The notes under the pieces are model-generated. The model searched no databases and was not told the origin of the DNA. It worked only from the letters and a program-made list of their open reading frames with translations. DNA of 64,000 bases, taken from assembly GCF_018691265.1 (NCBI RefSeq), contig NW_024881321.1, positions 12,775,387-12,839,386 on the forward strand. Reading direction: 5' to 3'. Positions within the stretch are counted from its first letter, which is position 1. Each line of letters opens with the position of its first letter. Made by a program: the position numbers and the translations under genes. The DNA is from Tyto alba (taxonomy: Eukaryota > Chordata > Aves > Strigiformes > Tytonidae). Shown piece by piece: positions 23,207-35,070 of the stretch.

Positions 23207-24480
23207 CTGCTACAAGACACCTGATCAGGAAGACTGAGCAGATGAGGCCCTCTATAAACAGATAGAAGCAGCCTCACATTCAAAAGCCCTAGTCCTCATG
23301 GGTGACTTCAATCACCCTATTATCTGTTGGAGGGACAACACTGCAGGACATAAACAATCTAGGAGGTTCCTGGAGTATGTTGGTGATAAATTCCTACTCC
23401 AAGAGATAGTCAACAAGAAGAGGTGTTATGCTGGACCTTGTTCTCACCAGCAGAGGGATTAGTGGGGAATGTGAAGCTCAAGGGCAACCTTGGCTGCAGT
23501 GACTGTGAAATAGTGGAGGTCAAGATCCTTAGGGCAGTGAGGAGGGTGTACAGCAAGCTCTCTACCCTGGGCTTCAGGAGAGCAGAGTCTGGCCTCTTCA
23601 GGGACTTGCTTGGTAGAATAGCATTGGATGAAGTCCTGGAGGGAAGAGGGGCCCAAGAAAGCTGGTTGGTATTCAAAGATCACCCCTTCCAGGCTCAGAA
23701 GCAATGCATCTCAACATAGAGATGTCAGGCAAAAACACCAGGAGGCCTGCATGGATAAACAAGGAGGTCCTGGACAAGCTCAAACAGAAAAAGGAAGCCC
23801 ACAGAGGGTGAAAGTAAAGGACAGGTATCCTGGGAGGAATACAGAGAAATTATCCAAGCAGCCAGGGATTAGGTTAGGAAGGCCAAAGGCCTGAGAGAAT
23901 TAAATCTGGCCAGAGACAGCAAGAGCAACAAGAAAAGTTTCTATAGGTATGTCAGTGATGAAAAGACTAGGGAAAATATGTTACCTCTCCAGAAGAAAAT
24001 GGGAGACCTGATTACCCAGGATATGGTGAAGGTTGAGGTACTCAGCAACTCTTGTCCCACTCTTCACCAGCAAGTGATCCAGCTACACTACCCAAGACTC
24101 AAGAGGTAAAAGTAGAGACAGGGAGAATGAAGAACTGCTCACTGTAGGAGAAGTTCAGGTTTAAGACCATCTAAGAAACCTGAAGGTGCACAAGAGCAGA
24201 GGACCTGATGAGATGCATTCATGGGTCCTGAGGGAACTGGTGGGTAAGCCACCATCCGTCATACCTGAGAAGTCGTGGCGGTCCAGTGAGGTTCCCCCTG
24301 ACTGGAAAAGGGGAAACATAACCACCAGTTTTAAAAAGAGAAAGAAGGAAGATCCAGGGAACTACAGACCAGTCAGTCTCACCTCTGTCCCTGGTGAGAT
24401 CATGGAGTGGTTCCTCCTTGAAAATATACGAGTGCACATGGATAAGGAATTGACTGGATGGTTGCACTCAAATAGTTAAT
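23207..24480 (+). pseudogene. CR1-B endonuclease and N-terminal RT remnant
   Basis: Degenerate coding part of CR1-B. The APE-type endonuclease would nick the target DNA and the RT would then copy CR1 RNA from that nick. The MGDFNHP block keeps its Asp and Asn. The SDH block (23498-23506) reads SDC, so a catalytic His is lost. At least three frame changes occur; the longest clean piece is 23423-23719. The RT fingers run from GPDEMH to [10 protein letters not shown] and end at a stop near 24477. The block that should contain the [11 protein letters not shown] palm motif is absent, consistent with an internal deletion of several hundred bases at about 24460-24480. Confidence 0.85.
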
Positions 24481-25160
24481 GGCTCAGTGTCCAAGTGGGG
24501 AGCAGTAACGAGTGACGTTCCTCAGGGATCAGTATTGGGACCAGTGCTGTTTAACACCTTTGTCAGTGACATGGACAGTGAGATTGAGTGCACCCTCAGC
24601 AAGTTTGTTGATGACACTAAGATGAGCATGCTGGAGGGAAGAGATGCTATCCAGAGGGACCTGGACAGGCTTGAGAGGTGGGCCTATTAAAACCTCATGA
24701 AGTTCAACAAGGCCAAGTGCAAGGTCCTGTACATGGGTCAAGGCAATGCCAAGCACAGATACAGACTGGATGATGAGTGGATTGAGAGCAGCCCTATGGA
24801 GGACTTGGAGGTATTAGTGGATGGAAAACTGATTGTGAGCCAGCAATATACACTCACAGTTCAGAAAGCCAACTGTATACTGGACTGCATCAAAAGAAAT
24901 GTGACCATGAGGTCATAGGAGATGACTCTGCCATTCTCCTCTGCTCTTGTGAAATTCCACCTGGAGTACTATGTCCAGCTCAGACTCCCAGTGTAAGAAA
25001 GATATAGACCCACTGGAGTGGGTACAGAGGAGGGCCACAAAGATGATGAGGGGGCTGGAGCATCTCCCCTGTGAGGTCAGGCTGAGAGAGTTGGGGCTGT
25101 TCAGCCTGGAAAAGAGAAGGCTCTGGCGAGACCTTAGAGCAGACTTCCAATACTGAAAGG
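24481..25160 (+). pseudogene. CR1-B C-terminal RT remnant
   Basis: Resumes after the deletion with an [20 protein letters not shown] block, then FVDDTK (the F/YxDD active-site block, with both Asp retained) and [14 protein letters not shown]. Further on come FNKAKCKVL, ILDCIKRN and, after a frame change near 24920, the [23 protein letters not shown] thumb block. Without the deleted palm segment it cannot encode a working enzyme. The reading frame changes at the 24687 stop and near 24920. Confidence 0.85.
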
Positions 25161-25464
25161 GGGCCTGCAGGAAAGATGGGGAGGGAGTCTTTACCAGAGA
25201 GTGTAGTGATAGGACAAGGGGTAATGGCTTTAAACTGAAAGAGGGTAGATTTAGATTAGATATTAGGAAGAAATTATTTACTGTGTGGGTGGTGAGACAC
25301 GGCACAGTTTGCCCAGAGAAGCTGTGGAAATCCCTTCCCTGGAACTGTTCAAGGACAGGTTGGATGGGGCTTTGAGCAACCTGGTCTAGTGGAAGGTGTC
25401 CCTGCCTATGGCAGGGGAATTGGAACAAGATGATCTTTAAGGTCTCTTCCAACCCAAAACCATT

Positions 25465-25515
25465 CTAAGATTTTATGATTCGATGATGATTCTATGATTC
25501 TATGATTTTATGATT
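25465..25515 (+). repeat. CR1 3' octamer tail (ATTCTATG)n
   Basis: About six imperfect copies of the octamer (forms ATTTTATG, ATTCGATG, ATTCTATG), the hallmark 3' end of CR1. An unusually long array for CR1; most copies carry two to four units. It marks the right edge of CR1-B. Confidence 0.92.
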
Positions 25516-25827
25516 CTGATTAAGTTCACCCTCAGCAAGTTTGTGGATTACAGCAAGTTGAGTGGTGCAGTTGACATGCTTAAGGAAAAGAATGTCATCC
25601 AGAGGGACCTTGACAGGCTTGAGAAGTGGGTCAATGTGAACCTGCAGAAGGGTTGAGACACTGGACCAGGTTTCCCAGATAAGTTGTAGATGAACCATCT
25701 CTGGAAGCATTCAAGGTCTGATTGGAGAGTTTTTCAGAAACCTGATCTAGTGAAGGATGTCCCTACCCACAGAAGAAGTGTTGGGACTAGGTGATCTTTA
25801 ATGGTCCCTTCCAAACCAAACTATTCT
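25516..25827 (+). mobile_element. CR1-A, 3' segment, resumes after CR1-B
   Basis: Continues the RT interrupted at 23204. 25517-25650 reads KFTLSKFV, then [19 protein letters not shown] and VNVNLQ. A large internal deletion at about 25650 joins this directly to the 3' UTR wording ('ttcccagataagttgta', 'gaccatctctggaagc', 'ggtgatctttaatggtccctt'). It ends at 'accaaactattct' (25820-25827) with at most one partial octamer. The missing thumb means this element was internally deleted as well as split. Right of it the ERV LTR text resumes. Confidence 0.85.
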
Positions 25828-26313
25828 CCTTTAGCCCATGGAGAGACTATGGTGGAGCAGATATCCACACTGCAGCCTGTGGGAAAGACACATGCTGGCA
25901 CAAGGAAATAATTTGAAGAGGGAGGCATGTCAGAGACAAACTGTAATAGATTGTCCACAACCCCCGACCCCTCACCTGCCTTGAACTACTCGAGACAGGG
26001 AGGTAGAGGATTCAGGAACAAAGGAGTGAAGTTGAGCCTGAGAAGGGTGGAGTTTGGGGAAAATGTGTTAGAGTTTTGGGGTTGATTTTTTTGCCTTTGT
26101 TTCTCATAATTCTTCTCTTTTTAATTAGCAACAAATTCAATTATTTTTTCCCGTGTCAAGTCTATTTTGCCTGTGATGATAACTGTTAAGCAATCTCCCT
26201 GTCTCTATCTCATTAGCTTTCCATTTTATTTTATCCCCTTTCTCTGTTGAGGAGGGGAAGTGAGAGAGCAGTTAGGTGGGCATCTGGCAGCCAGACAAGG
26301 TCAGCCTACCACA
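25828..26313 (+). mobile_element. 3' part of the split endogenous-retrovirus LTR
   Basis: Carries the internal LTR wording 'agcccatggagagactatgg', 'tggagcagatatccac' and 'tgcagcctgtggg', then 'gaagttgagcctgagaaggg', then the U5-like end 'gatctccctgtc'-type text (26190-26210), 'gaggaggggaagtgagagagc' and a terminal CAGCCTACCACA. The end at 26313 is the CA of a TG...CA LTR. It is the same family and strand as the 22520-22800 part. The poly(A) signal region around 26128 has decayed to 'aacaaattcaatt'. Confidence 0.68.
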
Positions 26314-26339
26314 ATACTGCATTTGGGAAATGTCAGGCA

Positions 26340-26870
26340 ATATGTAGAATTTTAAACTGCTTCCTGCATCAGACTCGGTAGCTCGTGCAGCAAGATGCCT
26401 GCATTGTCACGATTAAGAGTGTGCCAACAATCCCTTTGTAAAACCTCTACATTCAGGGGATTAGAATAACATGGCATTAAAAATTCTTTCTGAGCTGAAA
26501 CTAAGCATACGGTACTTAGGCTGTAATAGCAATGCTGATCTTGTTTGGTGCTCTTGTAGTGTAACTACTAATATTAATTTCTCAAGCATTCAGTTCTAAC
26601 GATCTTAGTGCTAGACCTGCAAAATGACATGGGTACCAGTAACACTGTGCTTTGCAATGCCTCACTCACAGAGATGAATCCACCAGTTGGAACAATGTGC
26701 CTGTGCTCCCTGTACAATATGACGAAAATTTAAAACACTCTGAAGAAGGATCCCAGCTGGCAGCATGCTGAGCAGAAAACTGTCAAGCTAATCACTAGAA
26801 GATACTGCAGAATGGTTAACTTCTTTCTTTCAAGGTACACAGAAGGTGATCTTTTTAAAATATTCATAGT
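26340..26870. promoter_or_regulatory. candidate conserved non-coding element (weak)
   Basis: Low-repeat block just beyond the split LTR with several retained CpGs (GCTCGTGC near 26381, GTCACGATT near 26406, CATACGGTA near 26507, ATGACGAAA near 26720) in an otherwise CpG-poor region. It also has SOX-like words, including ACAAT-CCC-TTTGT at 26427-26439. No open frame suggests an exon. Pattern-based only. Confidence 0.2.
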
Positions 26871-26968
26871 GTAAGTAACATTATTAAAGATGTAATTTAT
26901 TTATCTGGACTTTTATGAGAAATTGTTTTTAATATGGCAATGAAATAAGAAGAATTTTTTAAAAAATC

Positions 26969-26971
<3 letters not shown>

Positions 26972-26998
<27 letters not shown>
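26972..26998. repeat. poly(T) tract, T27
   Basis: Uninterrupted T27, preceded by a self-complementary ttttttaaaaaa. Confidence 0.9.
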
Positions 26999-27002
<4 letters not shown>

Positions 27003-30000
27003 AAGCAGGGATTTTGTCTACATGGAATTTTTGTAGTAGACAGTCTCAGAAGAAATAGCCTGATAGAGAAAAGCTTACTGCAGAAAAGCTTGCTTGCAAA
27101 AGTTTCTGTAGAACTTTGTTCTGTTCTTAAATATTTTAATTTGAGTACAAAACATGAAGTGTTGAAAAGGGGTTTTGTTACAGCTATTTTGTCTGTGTTT
27201 TCCTCAAAGATATTCTTTCCTGGTACTTGAAGTTGTATGTAGAGTTCTCCAAAAAAATTAAAATTTGCTTCAAGTGAAAACTAGAAAAATCAAGTTTGAT
27301 TAAGATGTTCATAAGAGGTGTTGATACATGGTGGAAGTACACTAAAGATGGTAATTGAAGTGTTTTATTAAACTTGTTCTCTGTTCATTGCCTTTCAGCT
27401 TGTCAGGATAAATTATTGCTACAGGTGTTTTCATTTTAAGAATGAAACAAAATGATGAGGGATTAGAGAACAAAATCCTTGTGGGAATGTACCTTTTAGT
27501 TACTGTATTGATGTTACTGCTGTCTGCTGTGTGATGCAGCAGATGTATATTTGCTGGCTGTATCTTTTTTAGCAATTTATGGAACTAATCACTACGACAA
27601 TCTTAAATATATAATACCTTCCCTTCTGTCTTTTTAGTGTAATGTATAGATAGTAAAATCCCTGCTGAACATTCCTGAACAGAAATATATGATAAGTACT
27701 TCAATCATGGCAATATCTGAAACAGTCCTTCACACATGATAAGTGTTAGGGAACAAAGTATAGTATAAATAAATTTTATGCTACGTATGTCCTGATGTAC
27801 AAGAATCATCAACACTAGCTATTAAATATAACAACAAGTAATGTTGGTAGACATCCATTCTCACCCATTTGGGACCATAAGTCACTGCTTTAATACATAT
27901 AATGCAAGGGTTGCAAATTCTACCTGCTGAGAAATTATTTTGGATGAAATCCAGTAATCTTTCAAGGTTTTAAAAATAAAATAATTTTAAAAATCCACTA
28001 CCAGAAAAATAGATATGCCAAGAAATATGAAGCACAGAGCATGCAAAGCTCATATTCAGTAAGGTTCAGATCTCACAGTGGATCATGGCTGAATCACACT
28101 GTGTCCAATAGCTGTGCAAAGTCATGGGTAGCCATGATCACTGATTCTATGGCAGCTCTCAAAGAGACATTAAATTCCCTTTATATTCAGAACCACATTG
28201 ACAATTAACAAAAAGTCTAGCTCCTTATGTGAAATAAATAGGTTGACACAAACAAATTTTGTTTCTCAGTTTGTGGTCAAGCAAGTACTACACAATTATT
28301 GGGATCCTATGTTGTTTATTGAAACTGTCACCTTCCTTTAAGGTTCATCACATCTAGTTGTATGAACACTCAGTTCCAGCCTTTGCAAAAGTGTTACTAA
28401 GCAAAATTTGGCTCTTGGCATGTTTTATACTCTGAATGTTGGTCAAGCTGTGGTTTTCAAAAAAAAAAGTAGCTTTGAAATTAATTAATGTGGACTTAAT
28501 AATTAAAACAGCAGTATCAGCACCCAGTAATTTCTGCTACATTAGTCAGTTCGCAGAGTTTATTTAGTTTATCTGAATTAATTAATTCTCCTTTCAGCAC
28601 AGTCATTTATTTTCAAGGTAACTGCTGTTTTCAACTATTCAGCTATCCTAGTGAAAAGAATTCAGTATGGTATTAGGGAATTATATTGTGCCTCTTTTTT
28701 TTATCTTAAAAGCCTCAAAGTGTGTGGTGGTTGTAATGGGAAGAATGTGACTGTTTTCCTAATAGAATGACATTTCCTAGGGTACATTTATGTGGTTATG
28801 AGCAGTATATTGCATCTTGTATGGCAGAAGATGTTAAAAGTAGCACATTAAAAGGTTTGCCTGTTTTGCTTAGCAAAAAATAACACTACTAATCTCTGTA
28901 TAACTCCAGATTTCTAAAGCCAGATCCTGAATTACACCAGATCTTCAAGTACTGTAAATGAAAAGAATGCAAGCAGGGTGAGATCTTGGCCATCCTTCAT
29001 GTCCCAGTGCTGTAGGACAGCCAGTGAGCACTGAGCACAACCTAAGACAACATTTTGATCAATTCCACCAGCCAAACACACTCTTACAGGTCTGCTACCA
29101 TTACAAACATTAAAAAAATAACCAATAGGCTCAGAAAAATTGGAAATATAAATCTGCTGTTGTTATGCTAATCTATAAATGGATATATCAGGGTTAGTAT
29201 TATGATAACTTATAGAATCTTTTACAGGCCTTAATGGACTAAAGATGGAAAGTATGGTAAAGTCTCTGTTTTCACTGAAATCTCCATGAACTGTTTTTGA
29301 AAGGTTCAGTTACAGAAAAGTCTTAAAGAAATAAACTTCTCATAGCAATTCACGAAAAACCATCCCATTAACCAATCATTTCTGGTTGATACCAAGAAAG
29401 AAGAGAAAATTGAAATGAAGCTTTTATTTTCTTTAGAGTTTGTTGAAACAGATTGTTCTGGTCACTGAAAGAAATTTTAAAATGGACATCCAAATATAAA
29501 CTCTCTGACAAAAAGGGGGAGAGAACAGGAAGGAAGATGACATAGAAAGACAACTGGTATGAACAGTCATATTATTCACTGTAGACCTGGAAAGAAAATG
29601 TTGGTCTTCTAAATTCTCGTTTAGACATCTATTTACAAGTTCAAATTACTTTCAGATTTACTAGCATAATGATATATCTTTCAAAACAACTGTGAAAAAC
29701 TGACCAAAATTTTGGCAGCCAGCACTATAGTATCTTCATTTTTACTATATTAATAATTCTAGTATGTAAATAATGTATTTTTAATTACTATAATATTTAA
29801 AAAAAATAATAAAACAACACCAAAACTTAAATATTTTGCATATAATGTTACAAATACACTCTAGATTGTAGAAAAACAAATATATATTCCTTCCACAAAA
29901 CTATTGACATTTTTATGTGAAAATAGTTTTCCTTTCAGAAAAACTTTCTAAGCATTTTATTATAAGGGATGCTAATTATATTCCTTGTAACTTATTTTTT

Positions 30001-30738
30001 TATATAAACCATGTAAATAACAGGTAAAATTAATCTGTGAGCTTGTCCTTGATGAAGCACAGAAGTGTTTCCAGCTGGAACTGATTATGTTTAATCTTCT
30101 GTGCTACAGCGGGAAAGTAATCCAAAAGACAACAGTAAATAATTGTGTTTCTACCTTGGTTTAAGTCTGTTTTATCAGTGTTATTGAATAATATAGGTAA
30201 ATAACAGAAGATAGCCCACATTGTCCAAATAAGTATTTCTTGATAGGAATCCTTTCCTCTGTGAGTCAGGCTCATCTTTAGTAGATGGAAGGCTCACAGT
30301 TTTAAAACACTCTTAAAGAGTGAATGTCATTGTTTATTTATGTGTCTTGCAAAATGTTTCCTTAAGTGGTATATAAAATAAATTACATATTCTAACCTTA
30401 AAGAAAGAACAAGGCCCTCTAATTAATGCTAGAGAGGGCATGTTTTCTTGTTCTATTTTTGTTTTAAGGATCTATATCAATAACAGATTCACATAACTGG
30501 CCTTGTACTGTAGTGAGGAAAAATATTCTAGTTCCACACTGCTGATAGAAAAGACCAGTTAGGTCACAGCCCCTTGAACCATCCTCGCTTTGTGTATTAT
30601 TTTTTCCTTGTAACAAGTTTGTCTGTTAAGCTCCATTTACCAGAAAACATCCTACAGTCTGAGTGGAAGATCTGAATGTAATTACTAGGATAGCCAAAAG
30701 GGGTTGAGCTGCTAAGCAACATTTGAGTATTGAGGGGG

Positions 30739-30757
30739 AAAAAAAAAAAAAAAAAAA
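30739..30757. repeat. poly(A) tract, A19
   Basis: Uninterrupted A19 preceded by GGGGG. Confidence 0.9.
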
Positions 30758-32189
30758 GCCATGGGTTAAGCATAGAAATAGGGAAATGAAGAACTAATTT
30801 CCGTAGAAGTATAGGATTATTATATAGAATAACCATGAGATGAGATGTCCTCATACTCATCTTTGCTCACCTTTATCCCTCAGCAACTGCTTTGTTTCTG
30901 GATAGACTAGGATCTATCAAAACCGCTGAATTCTTAGCTTCTCTTTGTTCTGTTAACCCCCAGAAGGATCCAAGTTGAGAGATACTGGTACTTTGGTATA
31001 GCAGAGATCATTTCAACTTTAGATCGGCTAATTATTGTCACTTGAATTTACCTTCAGTGAAGGTCATCATTTAACACAGGACACATTGAATTCTGTGTGT
31101 CCAAGCTGAAATTTAGTGTAGTGTAGTTAGCATTTCCACATTTCAAACCTTGAATGATCCCAAGTGATCACAGTCATAGCATTTAACTGTTCCTACAGAG
31201 ATACACAGCTCTGGCAATTCAGAAACTGTAAAATCTTGTGCTGCAGCATAGATCATTACTGCCCTAGATAATACAGGTTTTACATCAGAGATTGCATTCA
31301 CATTGTGTTAAGACAGGAAAACTGTTTTGAGTCAGTAACTACCAATCCCATCTAGTTACTATTAGACAGCAAAGTTTCTCAGAGACACCCATGTCACCAC
31401 ACTATTCCCTAGAAGAAGACGTGTAACTGGTTGGGTCAGACAGAATGTGCCTAGCCTATTTCAGACTTCAGATAATTTATGCAGTGAGGATCTGTACTAA
31501 ATAATACCACAGGTTTGAGTTTCCTATAAGGGTATTCCCTGAGGGTCACTTAGCTGTGGGGTTTATACGTAAATCATAGCCAGGGGATGCATTTGAATCT
31601 GATCCCCTTTCCATGGTCAAGATTTGTGTTGCATAGCCTGAGTGTTACCCCAACACATCTTATGACACATTCCTAATCTGTTCTGACAACCGATGTTTAA
31701 CAGCTTCACTACAGTGTTATGAGAGGACATTATGGTTGACAGGGAGTTGAACATAACCAGCCAACTGATTAGTAAATACCTGGTTTGGTGTGTATCCTAA
31801 TTCAGAAAAGGCAGCATTCAAAGTTAAACACTTCTTTATAGACTCAATTCTCTTAAACTTCCTTAAGAGCCATTAAAATGTCACACAATTTTGCAGTAAA
31901 TTCTTTAAATTCTTATATCAGTAGTACATCACAGTGCAAAGTGTTGCCATTAATATATATCTTCATATTTCTTAACATTTCCTTCATGTATGTATCACTA
32001 GATTTCTGAATAAAAACTGATTTATTACCTGCACATTAAAAATGTTGTCATACATGCAAAGTAGACATAAGAATTATTTTTGCAGGGTCAATAAATTCTT
32101 TCCTATTCCTGTAGATTTTGTGGATATTTTGCATAATTTTTTTAAAGATATATTCTCTGTGACTCTGTGTGCAATTCGAAACCATCCTG

Positions 32190-32261
32190 GTTTGTTTTTT
32201 TTTTTGTTTGTTTTTGTTTTTTTTTTTTTTTTGTTTGTTTGTTTGGTTAGTTGTTTTTTTT
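32190..32261. repeat. T-rich (GTTT)n low-complexity tract
   Basis: About 70 bp of T runs broken by single G, including three perfect GTTT units near 32233-32244. The open frame through it at 32042-32263 (poly-Phe/Val) is an artefact of composition. Confidence 0.9.
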
Positions 32262-35041
32262 AACTTAGTGCTATAAACCCCTGAAAAAGAGAAAAGAAGT
32301 TTTTAATGGAAATGCATTCAGAGTTTCAACTACAGCAACCCTGTGACATTGTTATGTAAAAATTAATTAAATGTACCATCTCTCTGCACTGTGAAATGCA
32401 GAATTCCCAGAGGGCAGTTTCAACTAGATCACTATCAGGTGTTGGATAATGTTCATTGATGATGTGAAAATTCACAGGCTCTTTCAGCAGATCTTCTCAT
32501 CACTCCAGAATTTTAAAATCCTCATTTATGTCAGCAGGTCATTGAAACAGAACTACATTTCTTAGGGAAGAGGTGATATATACAATAAAGTGGATGAATA
32601 CATTCCACTGAAGCCTCATGCAACTTTTACAGTGTCATTTTTTTTCACATTAAGTAATTTCTGCAGATTATGAAGGCTAAAGTCATTCCTCTTAAATCAT
32701 GATAGATGGAGACAGTTTACAATATCTGCACCAAGATCTCTTATGAAATTTTTTAGGAAAGGACATCAAGCAAACCAGTAAAAGCAATTTTTGCAGTTTC
32801 ATTTCTAAATGTTATAATTAATTGTCTACTCCAATAGAACCCAGAATTTCTATGTCACTACTGAAATTCCTTTTGCTAGGCAATATATAAATAATGTAAG
32901 GTGAGACAGTACAAAAACTAAGACAGTTTCCCCACCATCACCACATACAGAAGCAGAAGAAATGATAGAGGATGATATATAATACTGATTGAATTCTTTA
33001 AAAGACTATTTTTCATCATCTGAAATTAAGTTATTCTTTGTACATGGGCTTTTACACTATTGTTATCAAAATCGGTACAGATAAAACCATGAAAAGGGTT
33101 CAAGTAAATCTGTGTCATTTTAATTTAAATGGAACAGAAGTATTCATATGGTCACTCACAGTGTTTCGGCCACATGAATAGCTAACAGCATTCCCAGTGA
33201 ACATCTGGTCATGCCAATACAGAAGGAAAAAAAGAAATAATATGCACAGATAGGGAAGTACAACCTTTTCGATCTTTCAACATTCTGTGCCAAATTTAAC
33301 TGTGCTTTGTTATGGACAAAGATTTACTTCATCTTCATCCTGGAGACGAAAATTTCAGAATTGTGTCATTGGCATTACTGATTGCAGAGAGAGGAGTAAG
33401 GTTTGGAAACCTAAGTGGACGGTTTTGAAACTGCCAATAAGGCATGAGGTGAGTGGAAAGCATCAATGGAGGTTTGTACGCTTAGAAGGAGTTAAAAGAA
33501 GCAGGGTTCATTGGGGTAAAAATAATGGAACAGAAGAAGTCAGTCCAATTTTTTTAAAGATGATGGTGGCAAAAGGAATGCCAGGTATCTATAGGGATTT
33601 GAAGACCTGTGGATCTGAGATGGAATAACATTACATCCTTATATCTTTGATTAAGGAACAAGCATCCTGCTTGCAAACAATAGCTTTCTCCACAAATATT
33701 CCCTTTGATCCCTCCTCTTGCACAATTGTGTCTATGTTTCCTAACGACTGCAGCAGTTCCTTCTCAAGCTGCTACTATTTCAGCAGGGAGGAGTTTGCTT
33801 GATGTCTGATACTGTTGTAATGATGGGATGAACTGGGAGAAAAACAAGCCCTAGTGTCAGGTCAAAGATCCAGGAGTGAGTGCCTGACCCTCCTACTGCT
33901 ATCAGAGTATGAGATGATGAAGATGGCTGCAGAGCGTATATATGTTTTCTCCCCAAACAGAAGTGTCATCTCCCCAAACCTCAATCTCTCTCTCATTGAA
34001 GGTAGAGATTTATGCAGACTGCACAGAGGAGAAGGGCTTTTCAGGAAGTGTGTGATGATCACTGAAATGATCTTTAAGCTTCATTGAAATGGACAAAACC
34101 AGAAGTCTCCCTTGGTTAGGCCTTTCCATGACACCTTCAGAAGGTGTCCTTTTTATCAATATTAAGCAGGAAGGTAGGCACCAGTTTTGGAACCCCATTA
34201 CCATAGTGGTGAACAAGATGTGAGAAGGTATTAAGAATAAGAAAATTATAGGTGGAAAATCACATATTCTGAAAAAAGAAAAAAAAAGTAATATAGACTT
34301 AGCTAGATCAAACCCTCATGCACATTAAAGGTGTGAACTATATAAATATTTAAACAGCAGGCCATGTAAAGAATAATAGTTTTGTCTATACAAACTCCTG
34401 ACTCCATAACACACTGCTATTTTTTTTAAGGTTTAGATCACATTGAAACATCATGTTTAATTGCCCTTTGTTATGAATTTGTCCATTTTTTTTCTGAACA
34501 CATTTTTGTCTTGCACATGACAGCATGTTGTAGGACTGAGTTCTCCAGTTTAATATGCTTTATGTGCCAGTTTTTTTCTTTAGTTTAACTGCTTGCTATT
34601 AGCTGCTTGTTCTCCTTTGGTGTCATCCAGATCTTACGTAGTAAACTTCCATTCCTCATCTATCTTCTGCACATCATGCATTTCATCATGGTTCCCTATT
34701 ATTTTTTCCTATTTCTCTTCCATCTTTTTCCCCAGCAATGTCTTTGCAGCCTTAGAAGCCCAGTGTATTTCATGTTTCTTTGTACAGAATTTTTCAGACC
34801 TTTCCACATCTCTCTGTTGTGTACTTCTATTGCATGTACTTCTATTATGTAATACTCTATGTATGTTTTACATCTATATCTACTTATATAGTTAGAGAGA
34901 AGAATAGAAAGACATGAGTTTCACCAGAACTGCATAGAATTTTCAAATTGTAAGTATGTGATAACTTCATATAATCACATATTATGCTTTCGGTTAATTC
35001 CTTGTTCAAATATTTTTTCATAATCTATTTTACATAGGAGT

Positions 35042-35070
35042 AAAAAAAAAAAAAAAAGGAAAAAAAAAAA
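35042..35070. repeat. A16-GG-A11 homopurine tract
   Basis: Same layout as 7762-7788 and 46623-46648: exactly 16 A, then GG, then 8-11 A. The flanks are unrelated. Confidence 0.9.

Larger units (their letters stand above)
23200..25515 (+). mobile_element. CR1-B, long CR1 copy inserted into CR1-A
   Basis: The longest CR1 in the window, about 2.3 kb. In order it has the second half of the endonuclease (ICYKTPDQ near 23205, MGDFNHP near 23299, GCSDCEIVE near 23492), the linker ([12 protein letters not shown] near 23946), the RT start ([13 protein letters not shown] near 24202, [12 protein letters not shown] near 24361), a deletion of the central RT at about 24460-24480, [10 protein letters not shown] near 24529, FVDDTK near 24607, the thumb, the 3' UTR and the octamer tail (25465-25515). 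The endonuclease catalytic His of the SDH motif is Cys here, and frames shift repeatedly, so it is non-functional. It is 5'-truncated within the endonuclease. The tail runs directly into CR1-A sequence. Confidence 0.92.
26871..32189. other. AT-rich gene desert
   Basis: No gene, RNA gene or classifiable mobile element. A T27 run lies at 26972-26998 and an A19 run at 30739-30757. The minus-strand open frame 30030-30275 (81 codons) looks moderately protein-like but matches no family I know and lacks splice signals that would make it an exon. Confidence 0.6.

Noticed and set aside
25465..25515. ATTCTATG array as an independent microsatellite
   Set aside because: It is exactly the CR1 3' tail at the end of CR1-B.
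32042..32263. 73-codon frame through the T-rich tract
   Set aside because: The C-terminal half is poly-Phe/Val translated from a (GTTT)n tract.
33287..33628. 113-codon plus-strand ORF as a gene
   Set aside because: No recognisable domain, no poly(A) signal or splice context, and its length is within what occurs by chance in 64 kb. Kept only as a note in the desert entry.
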